DNA of 47,718 bases from NCBI GenBank assembly GCA_029976025.1, contig JARKNX010000220.1, positions 1-47,718 on the forward strand, given 5' to 3'. A model generated the notes under the pieces. It ran no database searches. It was not told the origin of the DNA and was given only the letters and a program-made list of their open reading frames with translations. Each line of letters begins with the position of its first letter. Positions within the stretch are counted from its first letter, which is position 1. The DNA comes from Aggregatilineales bacterium. GTDB taxonomy: Bacteria > Chloroflexota > Anaerolineae > Aggregatilineales > Ch27. A program made the position numbers and the translations under genes. Positions 39,229 to 47,718 of this stretch are shown piece after piece.

Positions 39229-40791
39229 ATGCCATATCGATCAGGCGGTAACCGACGGAACAGCGTACAGTTCGGGGTAGGCCGCTCGATCTGGGCAGGC
39301 TCCCCGCCGCCTGCGATTCCGGAGCAGGTGCTGGACGGCATACCCGGCTTTCTGGCATGGCTGGCCCTCTTCCTGACCCTGGCCGGCGCGGTCATCCGCC
39401 CCCGGACGGTGATTGCTCTGGCCGCTGTGCTCGGCCTGTATTCCGCGACTCGTTTTGTCTATGCGGCGTTGATCAACCTCGTTGGGATGCGGCGGATCCG
39501 TCGCTGGGAGAAGATCGACTGGCGGGCTGAGTACCAGCGATTGGCCGGGCCGGACAGCCTGCCCCGCGATCAGGTGCAGCATGTCGTCATCATCCCCAAT
39601 TACAAGGAGCCGCTCCGGGTGTTGTGCCGGACCCTGGAGGCGCTGGCCGCCCAGGAGGATGCCGCCAGCCGGATAACAATTGTCCTGGCTATGGAGGCCG
39701 CTGATCCCAACGCGCTAACCAGCGCTCAGAAGCTCCAGCGGGAGTTTCAGCATCGCTTTGCCCGCATCTACTATACGATTCATCCTAAGGGGTTGCCGGG
39801 CGAAATGCAGTGCAAGTCGGCGAATGAGGCCTGGGCGACCCGCTGGATCAAGCGCACGCTCGTGGATGAACAGGGCTTTGACATAGACAGCATCCTGGTC
39901 ACGACCATGGATGCCGACACCCTGTGGCATCCGCAGCACTTCGCCTGCCTGACCACGCTGTTCGCTGTACACCCGGACCGCTACCTGCGCTTCTGGCAGG
40001 CTCCGATCCGTTACCACAGCAATATCTGGGATATTTCACCGTCGATGGCTCTGGTCCACGCCTTCTCAGGCGTCTGGGAACTGGCCTATCTGACCGCGCC
40101 GCGCTGGATAGCCCTGCCCATGTCGTCGTATTCGCTCAGCCTTCGCCTGCTGGATGGCGTAGGATACTGGGATGGCGACGTGATCGCCGACGAATGGCAC
40201 ATGTTCATCAAGGCGTTCTTCCAGCGTGGCGGTGAGGTTGGCCTTGAGCGCGTCTTCCTGCCGTTTCTGGCTGAAGCCACCTCCGGTGACGGCTTCTGGG
40301 ACAGCATGAAGAATCGTTACCAGCAGACGCTGCGTCACGCCTGGGGGGGCAAGGAAGTCGGCTACGCGCTGGCGCGCATCATTGAGCGCCCGGAGATTCC
40401 GCGCCTCCCTGCGGTGCGCCTGCTCCTGCGCGCCGCGCATGACAATATCCTGGCCGGGGCAGGCTGGGTGATCATGACGCTTGGGCCGCAGCTCGTGTTC
40501 CTGTTGTACCCGGAGTTGTTCTTCGTCGAGTGGCGGGCGCCCAATTTCTTGCTGCTGAACTTCTCGCTCATGGTGGTGTCGGTGACGGGCTTCATTTTCT
40601 GGGCGCTGGATATGTCCATTCGCCCCCCTCGCCTGCGGCCCTGGAGCCTCAGAGAAGTGCTCCAGACGATTGTCAGCTTCCCTCTGTTGCCGATCTTCCT
40701 GCTGGTGCTGCTGGCCCTGCCCACTATTCAGGCGCAGACGTTGCTGCTGCTGGGCATGCCGATTCAGTTTCGGGTTACCAAAAAGGTCTAG
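39229..40791 (+). CDS. Membrane glycosyltransferase, family 2
   Basis: A 520-residue protein. Two hydrophobic segments near residues 40-85 precede the GT2 domain. This domain has VVIIPNYKEPLRVL, the DxD motif TTMDADTLW (metal and nucleotide sugar), and the acceptor/product motif RYQQTLRHAWG in place of QxxRW. Three or four more membrane helices end the chain (AGWVIMTLGPQLVFLLYPEL; FSLMVVSVTGFIFWALDMSI). It is likely to build a surface or secreted polysaccharide. The ATG at 39229 is preceded by a weak CAGGA. Confidence 0.85.
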   Translation: MPYRSGGNRRNSVQFGVGRSIWAGSPPPAIPEQVLDGIPGFLAWLALFLTLAGAVIRPRTVIALAAVLGLYSATRFVYAALINLVGMRRIRRWEKIDWRAEYQRLAGPDSLPRDQVQHVVIIPNYKEPLRVLCRTLEALAAQEDAASRITIVLAMEAADPNALTSAQKLQREFQHRFARIYYTIHPKGLPGEMQCKSANEAWATRWIKRTLVDEQGFDIDSILVTTMDADTLWHPQHFACLTTLFAVHPDRYLRFWQAPIRYHSNIWDISPSMALVHAFSGVWELAYLTAPRWIALPMSSYSLSLRLLDGVGYWDGDVIADEWHMFIKAFFQRGGEVGLERVFLPFLAEATSGDGFWDSMKNRYQQTLRHAWGGKEVGYALARIIERPEIPRLPAVRLLLRAAHDNILAGAGWVIMTLGPQLVFLLYPELFFVEWRAPNFLLLNFSLMVVSVTGFIFWALDMSIRPPRLRPWSLREVLQTIVSFPLLPIFLLVLLALPTIQAQTLLLLGMPIQFRVTKKV

Positions 40792-40802
40792 CCAGATCAA
40801 AA

Positions 40803-40827
40803 AGCCGCCGCGGTTTCGGCGGCGGCT
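40803..40827 (-). terminator. Intrinsic terminator of phosphofructokinase
   Basis: AGCCGCCGC (40803-40811) pairs perfectly with GCGGCGGCT (40819-40827). On the minus strand the stem is followed by TTTTTGATC. It lies between the convergent GT2 and phosphofructokinase genes. Confidence 0.75.
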
Positions 40828-40848
40828 CTGTCGAGAGGTCTGACGGGT

Positions 40849-42000
<1,152 letters not shown>

Positions 42001-42072
42001 AGAGACTTCTCCTTAAGCTGATTGAGCAATGCCAGAGCGTAGTGTGAGTGATGAGCAAATTTGAGAGACCAT

Positions 42073-42081
42073 CCTAGATAC
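42073..42081 (-). promoter_or_regulatory. Possible extended -10 for phosphofructokinase
   Basis: TGG followed by TAGTAT on the minus strand, with a T-rich -35 region. About 73 nt before the ATG. Confidence 0.35.
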
Positions 42082-42157
42082 TACCACAAACAGGTTGCAG
42101 TAAAAAAGTACTTAATCGGTCAGGTTAGCCGTTGCGCCGCCTGAGGAGTTGACCCCT

Positions 42158-42430
42158 GTGCCCTATGTAATCACCGGTCTGTGTAACCGACATGGCGGCT
42201 GTGCTCTGGCCTGCCCGGTCGCCTGTATCGTGCCCGGCAACCCGGTCGAGCAGTGGCCGTATTACTATATTGATCCGGATGCGTGTATTGACTGCGGGCT
42301 GTGCGTTCCGGCCTGCCCGTATAACGCTATCTGGCCAGAAGAAAATGTGCCAGATTTTCTGCGGGCCGATATTCAGGGTAATTACGACTATTTCGCGAAG
42401 GGACCGGGATATGCGGCCCAAACTTTGTAA
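42158..42430 (+). CDS. Ferredoxin (two 4Fe-4S clusters)
   Basis: A 90-residue ferredoxin starting MPYVITGLCN with Cys at 9, 15, 19 and 23. The second cluster motif is CIDCGLCVPACPYNAI. The GTG at 42158 has GAGGAG 9 nt upstream and gives the N-terminus typical of the MPYVIT-type family; I reject the TTG at 42149. Such ferredoxins carry electrons in central metabolism. The first dynamin-like gene follows after 46 nt; a functional link is not evident. Confidence 0.92.
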   Translation: MPYVITGLCNRHGGCALACPVACIVPGNPVEQWPYYYIDPDACIDCGLCVPACPYNAIWPEENVPDFLRADIQGNYDYFAKGPGYAAQTL

Positions 42431-42476
42431 GCCGGGCGAAGATATCGCACCTGAACAGGAAACGGAGCGCTGATCC

Positions 42477-44321
42477 GTGAGTGGACGACTGCTGGCACCA
42501 ACGCCGGATATTCTGATCGCTTACGACGATCTGCGCCGGCGCGAGAATCAGATGCTCGTACGCCTGCTGGATACCCTGCCGCGCGTGGATGACCTCCCGG
42601 CGGAGATGATGGATCAGGCTCGTGACGCCGTCTTTCACACGGATTATCCTTTCCTGCTGGCGCTGGTAGGGCCGTTTGGTGTGGGGAAGTCCAGCCTGAT
42701 CAACGCGCTGCTTGGTCAGGATGTCCTGGCGACCGGCCCCGTCCCAACCACAGAACGGGTGATGGCCCTGCGCTACGGCGATAGCCTGGAGCGGATAGCC
42801 GGTCAGGACGGACTGGAGACGGTCTTTTATCCGTCTCCGCTGCTCAAGCTGATCAGCCTGGTGGATACGCCGGGCGTCGAGTCCGTATTTGACGAACACA
42901 GCCGGCGCACTGAATCCTTCCTGCACCGGAGCGACTGGGTGGTGCTGGTCATGCTGGCGACGCAGGCGCTCTCCGCCGGCAATCTGGCCTTTCTTCAGGC
43001 GCTCAGCCGGTACGGCAAGCGGGTGCTCATTGTGGTGAACCAGGTCGATCTGCTGGATGATGCCCAGCGCGATACTGTCCGCCAGTTTGTGCAGGAGCAG
43101 TGTCTGCTCCACCTGGGTCAGGAGCCGAAAGTGTTCCTGGTATCAGCGCGGCGGGCGCTGGCCGCCCGGCAGGCCGACCCGCCGGATCAGGCAGCCTGGC
43201 AGGCCAGTGGCATGGCCGACCTGGAGTCGTTTTTGTTGGACGCGCTGGACGATCGCGAGCGGCTGCGCCAGAAGCTGCAAACACCGCTGCAGATCGCCCA
43301 CAATGTGCTCACCGCTGCCCAGAAGGCGGTACAGGATCAGCAGCAGGCTCTCGACCAGCATCGGCGCGTTCAGGAGAATATCGCCGCCCAGATTGCCGCC
43401 GGGCAGGGACAGCAGCGCGAGCAGGTGAACGCCGTGCTGGATACAGTCGCCGCCGCTTTTGCCGAGTCCGCCCAGCGCGGTGAAGATGCTATCCGCGATC
43501 TGTTTCAGCCTGGCCGGGCAGTTGGCCAGATTCTCTCCGGCATCAGTGAGCTGCTCGGACTGGCCGGCCTGGCGCGGCGGCTGGGGGCGCGATCGCGGGC
43601 CGAAGCAGCGTTTGCCGCTTATGCGGTATTCGAGCCGCTGGAGGAGATCGCCGGGTCGGTCAACGATCTCGGGCCGTGGATGGAGGGGCGCGATTTGCAG
43701 GATATGGACGATCTGGTGCTTTACACCAACCGCGCCCTGGAAGAGCTGCCGGAATCGCTGCGGGCTAAAGTGATCGGGGAGGTGCGCGCTCCGGCCTCTT
43801 ATAACCGGGAGCCGCTGCGGCGCGCCCGCCCTGATCTCGATGCCATTCTGGGGGACGCCCGGCGCGTGGAAATAGGGCGCCTGGATGGTGAGGTGCGGAC
43901 CAGCCTGGCGATTCTGGGGGGCTGGGAGCTGGCAGTTGTGCTGGCGATTATGCTGCTGGGCGTGCTGGCTGTGGACTGGTCGGACGCGGCGGTGCCGCTT
44001 GTCCTGGTGCTGGGAGCGTTGGCTTTGATGTTTCTGGGGGTGGGCGTGTTTATCTTCCGGGGTGGCCGGCTGGCCCGGCGCTTCTCCGATCGCCTCCTGG
44101 CGCACTCGCAGCAGTATCAGGCGGCGCTGCGCCAGGCGGCGGAAGATCAGATTCAGGAGGGTGTGACGCAGCGGCAAGATGTAGCAGCCCCGTTTGTCCG
44201 CCTGATCAGCGCCCAGACCGCCCTTCAGGCCAGCCTGGCCGCCGATTTGCGCCGGCTGGAGGAGGAGTTAGCGGCCTTCGCGGGTGAAATTGGCGGCCCC
44301 TGGGAGCGAAAGACGGTATGA
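42477..44321 (+). CDS. Bacterial dynamin-like GTPase 1
   Basis: A 614-residue large GTPase. G1 is LVGPFGVGKSSLINALLG (residues 64-80). G2 is PTTER near residue 90. G3 is VDTPGVE and G4 is VNQVDLLD. A long helical stalk follows (QKAVQDQQQALDQHRRVQEN), then two adjacent hydrophobic segments near residues 480-535 that could act as a membrane paddle. Bacterial dynamin-like proteins often come in pairs that co-assemble on membranes to reshape or repair them. It starts at a GTG and overlaps the next gene by 4 nt (ATGA). Confidence 0.88.
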   Translation: MSGRLLAPTPDILIAYDDLRRRENQMLVRLLDTLPRVDDLPAEMMDQARDAVFHTDYPFLLALVGPFGVGKSSLINALLGQDVLATGPVPTTERVMALRYGDSLERIAGQDGLETVFYPSPLLKLISLVDTPGVESVFDEHSRRTESFLHRSDWVVLVMLATQALSAGNLAFLQALSRYGKRVLIVVNQVDLLDDAQRDTVRQFVQEQCLLHLGQEPKVFLVSARRALAARQADPPDQAAWQASGMADLESFLLDALDDRERLRQKLQTPLQIAHNVLTAAQKAVQDQQQALDQHRRVQENIAAQIAAGQGQQREQVNAVLDTVAAAFAESAQRGEDAIRDLFQPGRAVGQILSGISELLGLAGLARRLGARSRAEAAFAAYAVFEPLEEIAGSVNDLGPWMEGRDLQDMDDLVLYTNRALEELPESLRAKVIGEVRAPASYNREPLRRARPDLDAILGDARRVEIGRLDGEVRTSLAILGGWELAVVLAIMLLGVLAVDWSDAAVPLVLVLGALALMFLGVGVFIFRGGRLARRFSDRLLAHSQQYQAALRQAAEDQIQEGVTQRQDVAAPFVRLISAQTALQASLAADLRRLEEELAAFAGEIGGPWERKTV

Positions 44322-46084
44322 CAAACACGAGGCTGGAAGGGCCGCTGGCCGAGCTGCGGGAGCGCGAAATCCGGCTGCTTTACGAGATCGGTGATACGCT
44401 GGCCCGGCTCTCTGCGGAGGGTGAGGCCGACCGGGGCCGGCTGCGCGACGTGGCCAATGACCTGCGCGACCTGTTCTTCATGGTCGTCGTCGTGGGGGAG
44501 TTCAACGCTGGCAAGTCCACCTTCATTAACGCCCTGCTGGGTGACGCTTTACTGCCAACCGGGATCACGCCCACGACCGAGGTCATTGAGCTGATTCGTT
44601 ACGCCGAGGCGATCTCCCACCGCACGGTGCTGCGCCCCGACGGCGTGCGCGAGTGGACGCATCCTGGCGTCGGCGGGCCGGGCGTAGTCCTGGTCGATAC
44701 ACCGGGGACGGGGTCCGTCTTCCAGCAGCATGAGCAGATCGCCCGCAACTTCCTGCATCGCAGCGATCTGGTGATCTTTGTCCTTTCGGCGAAGCGCGCT
44801 TTTGCGGAGACCGACCGCCTGTATATGGAGCTGATCCGCGATTATGGCAAGAAGCTGATCGTGGTCGTCAACCAGTGTGATCTGCTGGATCAGCGCGAGC
44901 GGGCCGATGTCCGCCGTTTCGTGCAGGCCCAGATCGAGGCGCGGCTGGGACTCAAGCCGCTGATCTTCATGGCCTCGTCGCGCCAGGCACTGGCCGGCGA
45001 GCCTGACAGCGGCCTGGAAGCCGTGCACGCCCATCTGAACGCGACCTTTGAACAGATCTCGCCGGCCCGGCAAAAGCTCCAGACGCAGCTTATTTTTGCT
45101 TCCCGTCTGCTGGTCCGGTATCAGGAACTGTTAGAGGGCCGCCTCGCCCTGGTCGGGCGCAACCGCGAGCAGACCTCCACTATTCAGGTTGAACTGGAAG
45201 CGCAGGCAGAGGGGATGAATGCGCGTCTGGCGCTGAGCATGGCGGAAGTCTCGCGTATTCTGAGCGGGGTTCGCCAGCGGGGGATGGCCTTCATCGATCG
45301 TAACTTCAAGGTGCGCTTGCGCAGCACCGATGCGGATAAGGCCGTTTTGCAGAAGGAATTTGAAGACGATGTCATCGGCCGCGCCCTGGATCAGATCAAC
45401 GATATCGCCAACGACTATGTGAATGCCCAGGTAGATAGCAACCGGCGCTACTGGCAGGGCATCGTGGAGCGACTCAGCCGGCTGGATACTTTGCTTCAGA
45501 CGGAAATCCGGGGTGTGGACGGCTCCGTCTATACCGACCAGCGGATGGCTATTCAGGAAGCTATCGCCATTGCTGATGCCGAGATAGGGGCTTACTCCAA
45601 CGAAGAGATGCTCTCCCTGATGCGCGAACGCTTCCAGACAAACCTGACCGGCCTGGGGTCCAGCGCCGGGCTGAGTGTGCTGGGGGCGCTGGCGGCCACG
45701 CTGGGGCTGGCGACGCCGGGCGTGATCACGGCCCATGCGCTGGCTTTTCTGGGCGTGGTATTGGGGCTGCCGGTTGCAATTGGCGGGGGCGTGCTGGCTG
45801 TGCGGTACTGGCGCCGGCTGCGGCAGGATATTCGCAATGACTTCAACGGGCAGATCGATTTGCTGGAACGTGGCTACCGGCAGGCGATGGCAGAGTTGAC
45901 CGATCGCGAGCGGAGCCGGCTGCTTCAATACGGCCGGCAAATCCTCGACCCGGTATTCAGCCATTTTTCCAGCATGGCCGAAGCCGTGGAACGCGATCGC
46001 GCGGCGCTGGAAGCGCTGGGGGAGCAAATCAGCGCGATCGAAGCACTGCTGGAAGAAACGCCGGCAGAAGGAAGTGCGATCTAA
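44318..46084 (+). CDS. Bacterial dynamin-like GTPase 2
   Basis: A 588-residue partner of the preceding GTPase. G1 is VVGEFNAGKSTFINALLGD, G2 is TPTTEV, G3 is VDTPGTGS and G4 is VNQCDLLD. Helical stalk segments flank a hydrophobic paddle of about 50 residues near residue 445-495 (LSVLGALAATLGLATPGVI; ALAFLGVVLGLPVAIGGGVL). Translation is coupled to the first GTPase through the ATGA overlap. The sequences differ enough to suggest a heteromeric pair rather than a recent duplication. Its stop overlaps the stop of the convergent TIR gene. Confidence 0.88.
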   Translation: MTNTRLEGPLAELREREIRLLYEIGDTLARLSAEGEADRGRLRDVANDLRDLFFMVVVVGEFNAGKSTFINALLGDALLPTGITPTTEVIELIRYAEAISHRTVLRPDGVREWTHPGVGGPGVVLVDTPGTGSVFQQHEQIARNFLHRSDLVIFVLSAKRAFAETDRLYMELIRDYGKKLIVVVNQCDLLDQRERADVRRFVQAQIEARLGLKPLIFMASSRQALAGEPDSGLEAVHAHLNATFEQISPARQKLQTQLIFASRLLVRYQELLEGRLALVGRNREQTSTIQVELEAQAEGMNARLALSMAEVSRILSGVRQRGMAFIDRNFKVRLRSTDADKAVLQKEFEDDVIGRALDQINDIANDYVNAQVDSNRRYWQGIVERLSRLDTLLQTEIRGVDGSVYTDQRMAIQEAIAIADAEIGAYSNEEMLSLMRERFQTNLTGLGSSAGLSVLGALAATLGLATPGVITAHALAFLGVVLGLPVAIGGGVLAVRYWRRLRQDIRNDFNGQIDLLERGYRQAMAELTDRERSRLLQYGRQILDPVFSHFSSMAEAVERDRAALEALGEQISAIEALLEETPAEGSAI

Positions 46085-46917
46085 TGACTCGGCTCGCTGA
46101 GGGTCTGGTGCTTCTTGTCCTTCAGGCTGCGAAGCATCTGAACGACGCCAGCGCGGGAGATGAATTCGTGCTGGTCCTTCATGGACAGGTACTGGACCAG
46201 ATCGTTGATCGCCCCCTGCGTATCTTCCTGCCGGCTCTTGGCTGAGCCGCGCATAACATAGGCCGGGGCGAAATTGGGAAAAGCGCGCAGACAGCGATCA
46301 AACATCTCTACAGCGCTGGCATAATCTCCCTGTCCGAAGCGATCCAGGCCGCGCATGAACAGAGTTTCCGCGGTAAGCTGCTGCGGCGTCGGCACGGGCT
46401 GGCTGGCGATCTGCTGAAGCTGGGCTTCCACAATCGCCCGCTCTTCAACAGATGGGGATTCCAGCGGGCCGGTGGCGCCGCCAGCCAGGAGGCGATTGCG
46501 CAGCCGCTGCATCCCTTCGTCAAAATACTCGTGGTCCAGGGCCACCCCGTTCAGGTGGGGGAGCCTGGCCAGCTCGCCGGTGAAGCAAGAAGCGTAAGCG
46601 TCAAACCGAAAGTTATTCACCAGCACCGGGACGATATCGCGCTCCAGCCGCAGCGCCTGTTCGATCTCCTGGCGCAGGAAGTCGTCCGGCTGGGTGAAGT
46701 GCTCGACTGTCCCCGGCGTCAGGATCACCAGGAAGTGCGCGCGGGCGGCAATCTGATTGAGACGGACCGCGGCAAGCTCGCCGGTATTGAGGCAGGCGGC
46801 ATCCATAAAGACGTCGTAATCGTGCTGAACGAGGTCGTCGAAGATAGCGCGCGCTATGAATGAACTGACACTGCGCCGGTAACTGATGAAAACGGTTCGC
46901 TGGTTGTTGCTGTCCAT
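46081..46917 (-). CDS. TIR-domain protein with C-terminal TPR-like repeats
   Basis: A 278-residue protein. Residues 7-120 form a TIR domain: RTVFISYRRS, YDVFMDAACLNTGE, HFLVILTPGTVEHF, and DDFLRQEIEQAL. The Glu in RQEIEQ (E84) is at the position of the catalytic Glu of NAD-cleaving TIRs. Residues about 165-265 are helical repeats (FMRGLDRFGQGDYASAVEMF; APAYVMRGSAKSRQED), consistent with TPRs. It is convergent with the dynamin pair, sharing 4 nt at the stops. NADase function is inference. Confidence 0.85.
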   Translation of the reverse strand: MDSNNQRTVFISYRRSVSSFIARAIFDDLVQHDYDVFMDAACLNTGELAAVRLNQIAARAHFLVILTPGTVEHFTQPDDFLRQEIEQALRLERDIVPVLVNNFRFDAYASCFTGELARLPHLNGVALDHEYFDEGMQRLRNRLLAGGATGPLESPSVEERAIVEAQLQQIASQPVPTPQQLTAETLFMRGLDRFGQGDYASAVEMFDRCLRAFPNFAPAYVMRGSAKSRQEDTQGAINDLVQYLSMKDQHEFISRAGVVQMLRSLKDKKHQTLSEPSH

Positions 46918-47082
46918 GGGGCTGTCTCGCGATAAAACATGATCCGTCTCTGGCTACTTTATAGGCTTATTATCTAGCTCACCTGGCGAAGCGGCAATGC
47001 GATAAAAGTCCGGATGCCGCGGAAACCGACACATTTGTACAATTCATAACAATTTCTGCCTGCGAATCGCCGGCTTCCTGGC

Positions 47083-47111
47083 TGGACATGCCTCTTAAAT
47101 AGGGCTACACT
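47083..47111 (+). promoter_or_regulatory. Promoter of the FHA gene
   Basis: TGGACA (47083-47088), a 17-nt spacer, TACACT (47106-47111), 33 nt before the ATG. Confidence 0.6.
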
Positions 47112-47144
47112 ACAGTTGAAGTTTTCTTATACAGGGTTGCACGT

Positions 47145-47627
47145 ATGTTCTGTCCTCACTGTGGGATGCGCAACCGCGAAGGTGAATTGATCTGCCAGGT
47201 CTGTGGGACGATGCTCGTAGCCCCGGCGGCAACACGGCATCTCAAGATGACGACCGGCATTATCACGCGCACAGAAGCCCGCCCCCGCACCGGGATGCTC
47301 CGGACAATCTGTTTCGAAATTGACGGCCTTAGCTATGACTTCCCGGTCAAGAGCGGCGATACCATCCTGGTTGGGCGCGGGCGTCCGGAGATGGATGGGG
47401 TCTTCTCTGCCCTCGATCTGATGGCTATCGGCGGGGATGAAAAAGGCGTCTCACGCAAGCACGCTATGGTGAAAGTAGAGGGCCAGACCGCCTTCCTGGT
47501 GGACCTTTCCAGCACCAACGGGACTTTCCTCAACGGGCGGCGCCTCCAGCCGCAGGACAGGCATCTCCTCTGCGATAATGACACAGTGCGATTCGGAGCA
47601 CTGGAATCACGAATCAAGTTGACCTAA
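47145..47627 (+). CDS. Zinc-ribbon and FHA domain protein
   Basis: A 160-residue protein. The N-terminus MFCPHCGMRNREGELICQVCG is a double-CxxC zinc ribbon. An FHA domain follows with ILVGRGRPE, KGVSRKHAMVKVE, and DLSSTNGTFLNGR, which contact phosphothreonine. FHA proteins recognise targets of Ser/Thr kinases. No kinase is in the window. The spacer between ribbon and FHA is short, and there is no signal peptide. Confidence 0.9.
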   Translation: MFCPHCGMRNREGELICQVCGTMLVAPAATRHLKMTTGIITRTEARPRTGMLRTICFEIDGLSYDFPVKSGDTILVGRGRPEMDGVFSALDLMAIGGDEKGVSRKHAMVKVEGQTAFLVDLSSTNGTFLNGRRLQPQDRHLLCDNDTVRFGALESRIKLT

Positions 47628-47668
47628 AGGATTCGTAGTATTCCTCTCTTTCCCCCCTTCAGTAACCC

Positions 47669-47677
47669 TGTTACACT
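47669..47677 (+). promoter_or_regulatory. Extended -10 just before a putative start codon
   Basis: TG, one base, then TACACT (47672-47677), 6 nt before ATG at 47684. Fits a leaderless start. Confidence 0.4.
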
Positions 47678-47683
47678 GCAACC

Positions 47684-47718
47684 ATGGCGTCCTTTGCATT
47701 TATCTCCGGAGCGATATT
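47684..47718 (+). CDS. Start of a further gene (cut by window end)
   Basis: ATG followed by 11 open codons (MASFAFISGAI) to the window end. Supported only by the promoter 6 nt upstream; too short to assign. Confidence 0.35.
   Translation, partial: MASFAFISGAI

Overview
The window looks like a contiguous piece of a GC-rich bacterial chromosome. The likeliest source is a Chloroflexota (Anaerolineae-like) organism. This is an inference from gene style, since there is no rRNA marker. The clues are lipoproteins and pilins with Thr/Pro-rich spacers, PPC repeat lipoproteins, a Wzy ligase fused to TPRs, a Mur ligase with an N-terminal membrane region, and TadE/TadG pseudopilins. I see about 43 protein genes (two are cut by the window ends) on both strands. 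There are no rRNA or tRNA genes, no CRISPR array and no insertion sequence. No gene-free stretch exceeds 300 bases.

Layout. 1-1.2 kb: the 3' end of a formylglycine-generating-enzyme-fold (FGE/C-type-lectin) gene, a nested cruciform, then a DUF4258/YgiT toxin-antitoxin-like pair whose 5' end carries an inverted, adenine-biased copy of the FGE C-terminus. 1.25-4.9 kb (minus): asnS, a zinc ribbon, thrC and a threonine dehydratase. 5.1-9.8 kb: a polysaccharide flippase convergent with an O-antigen ligase/TPR gene. 10-13.6 kb: galK, an endonuclease-IV-fold TIM barrel, and an M28 peptidase lipoprotein. 13.7-19.7 kb (plus): an extracytoplasmic redox island with a sulfite-oxidase-fold protein, mobB, a thioredoxin-like lipoprotein with an in-frame TGA at the first CxxC cysteine, an L,D-transpeptidase-like protein, CcdA, a TlpA-type thioredoxin and a DUF2085 membrane protein. 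19.7-25.4 kb (minus): three Tad-type pseudopilin genes, one carrying eight Cys-rich repeats. 25.6-28 kb (minus): a response regulator, a PspA-like coiled coil and a DUF1028 protein. 28.2-31.7 kb: a radical SAM protein, a hydrolase and a membrane protein. 31.8-36.9 kb (plus): a cell-wall cluster (MurA-like, alpha/beta hydrolase, Mur ligase, Ddl). 37-42 kb: a PPC lipoprotein, a membrane glycosyltransferase and phosphofructokinase. 42.1-46.9 kb: ferredoxin and two overlapping dynamin-like GTPases, convergent with a TIR-TPR gene. 47.1 kb to the end: an FHA protein and the start of another gene.

How it fits together. The redox island pairs a membrane electron carrier (CcdA) with two exported thioredoxin-fold proteins. 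In one of these the catalytic Cys codon is UGA, followed by a hairpin that fits bacterial SECIS rules, so it is a candidate selenoprotein. Several enzymes here lack canonical catalytic residues: the sulfite-oxidase-fold protein lacks the molybdenum-ligand Cys, the L,D-transpeptidase-like protein lacks the nucleophile Cys, and the MurA-like protein lacks the Lys22, Cys115 and Arg397 equivalents. The other main leads are the adenine-specific differences between the two FGE copies, which resemble a diversity-generating retroelement, and the dynamin pair next to a TIR protein.
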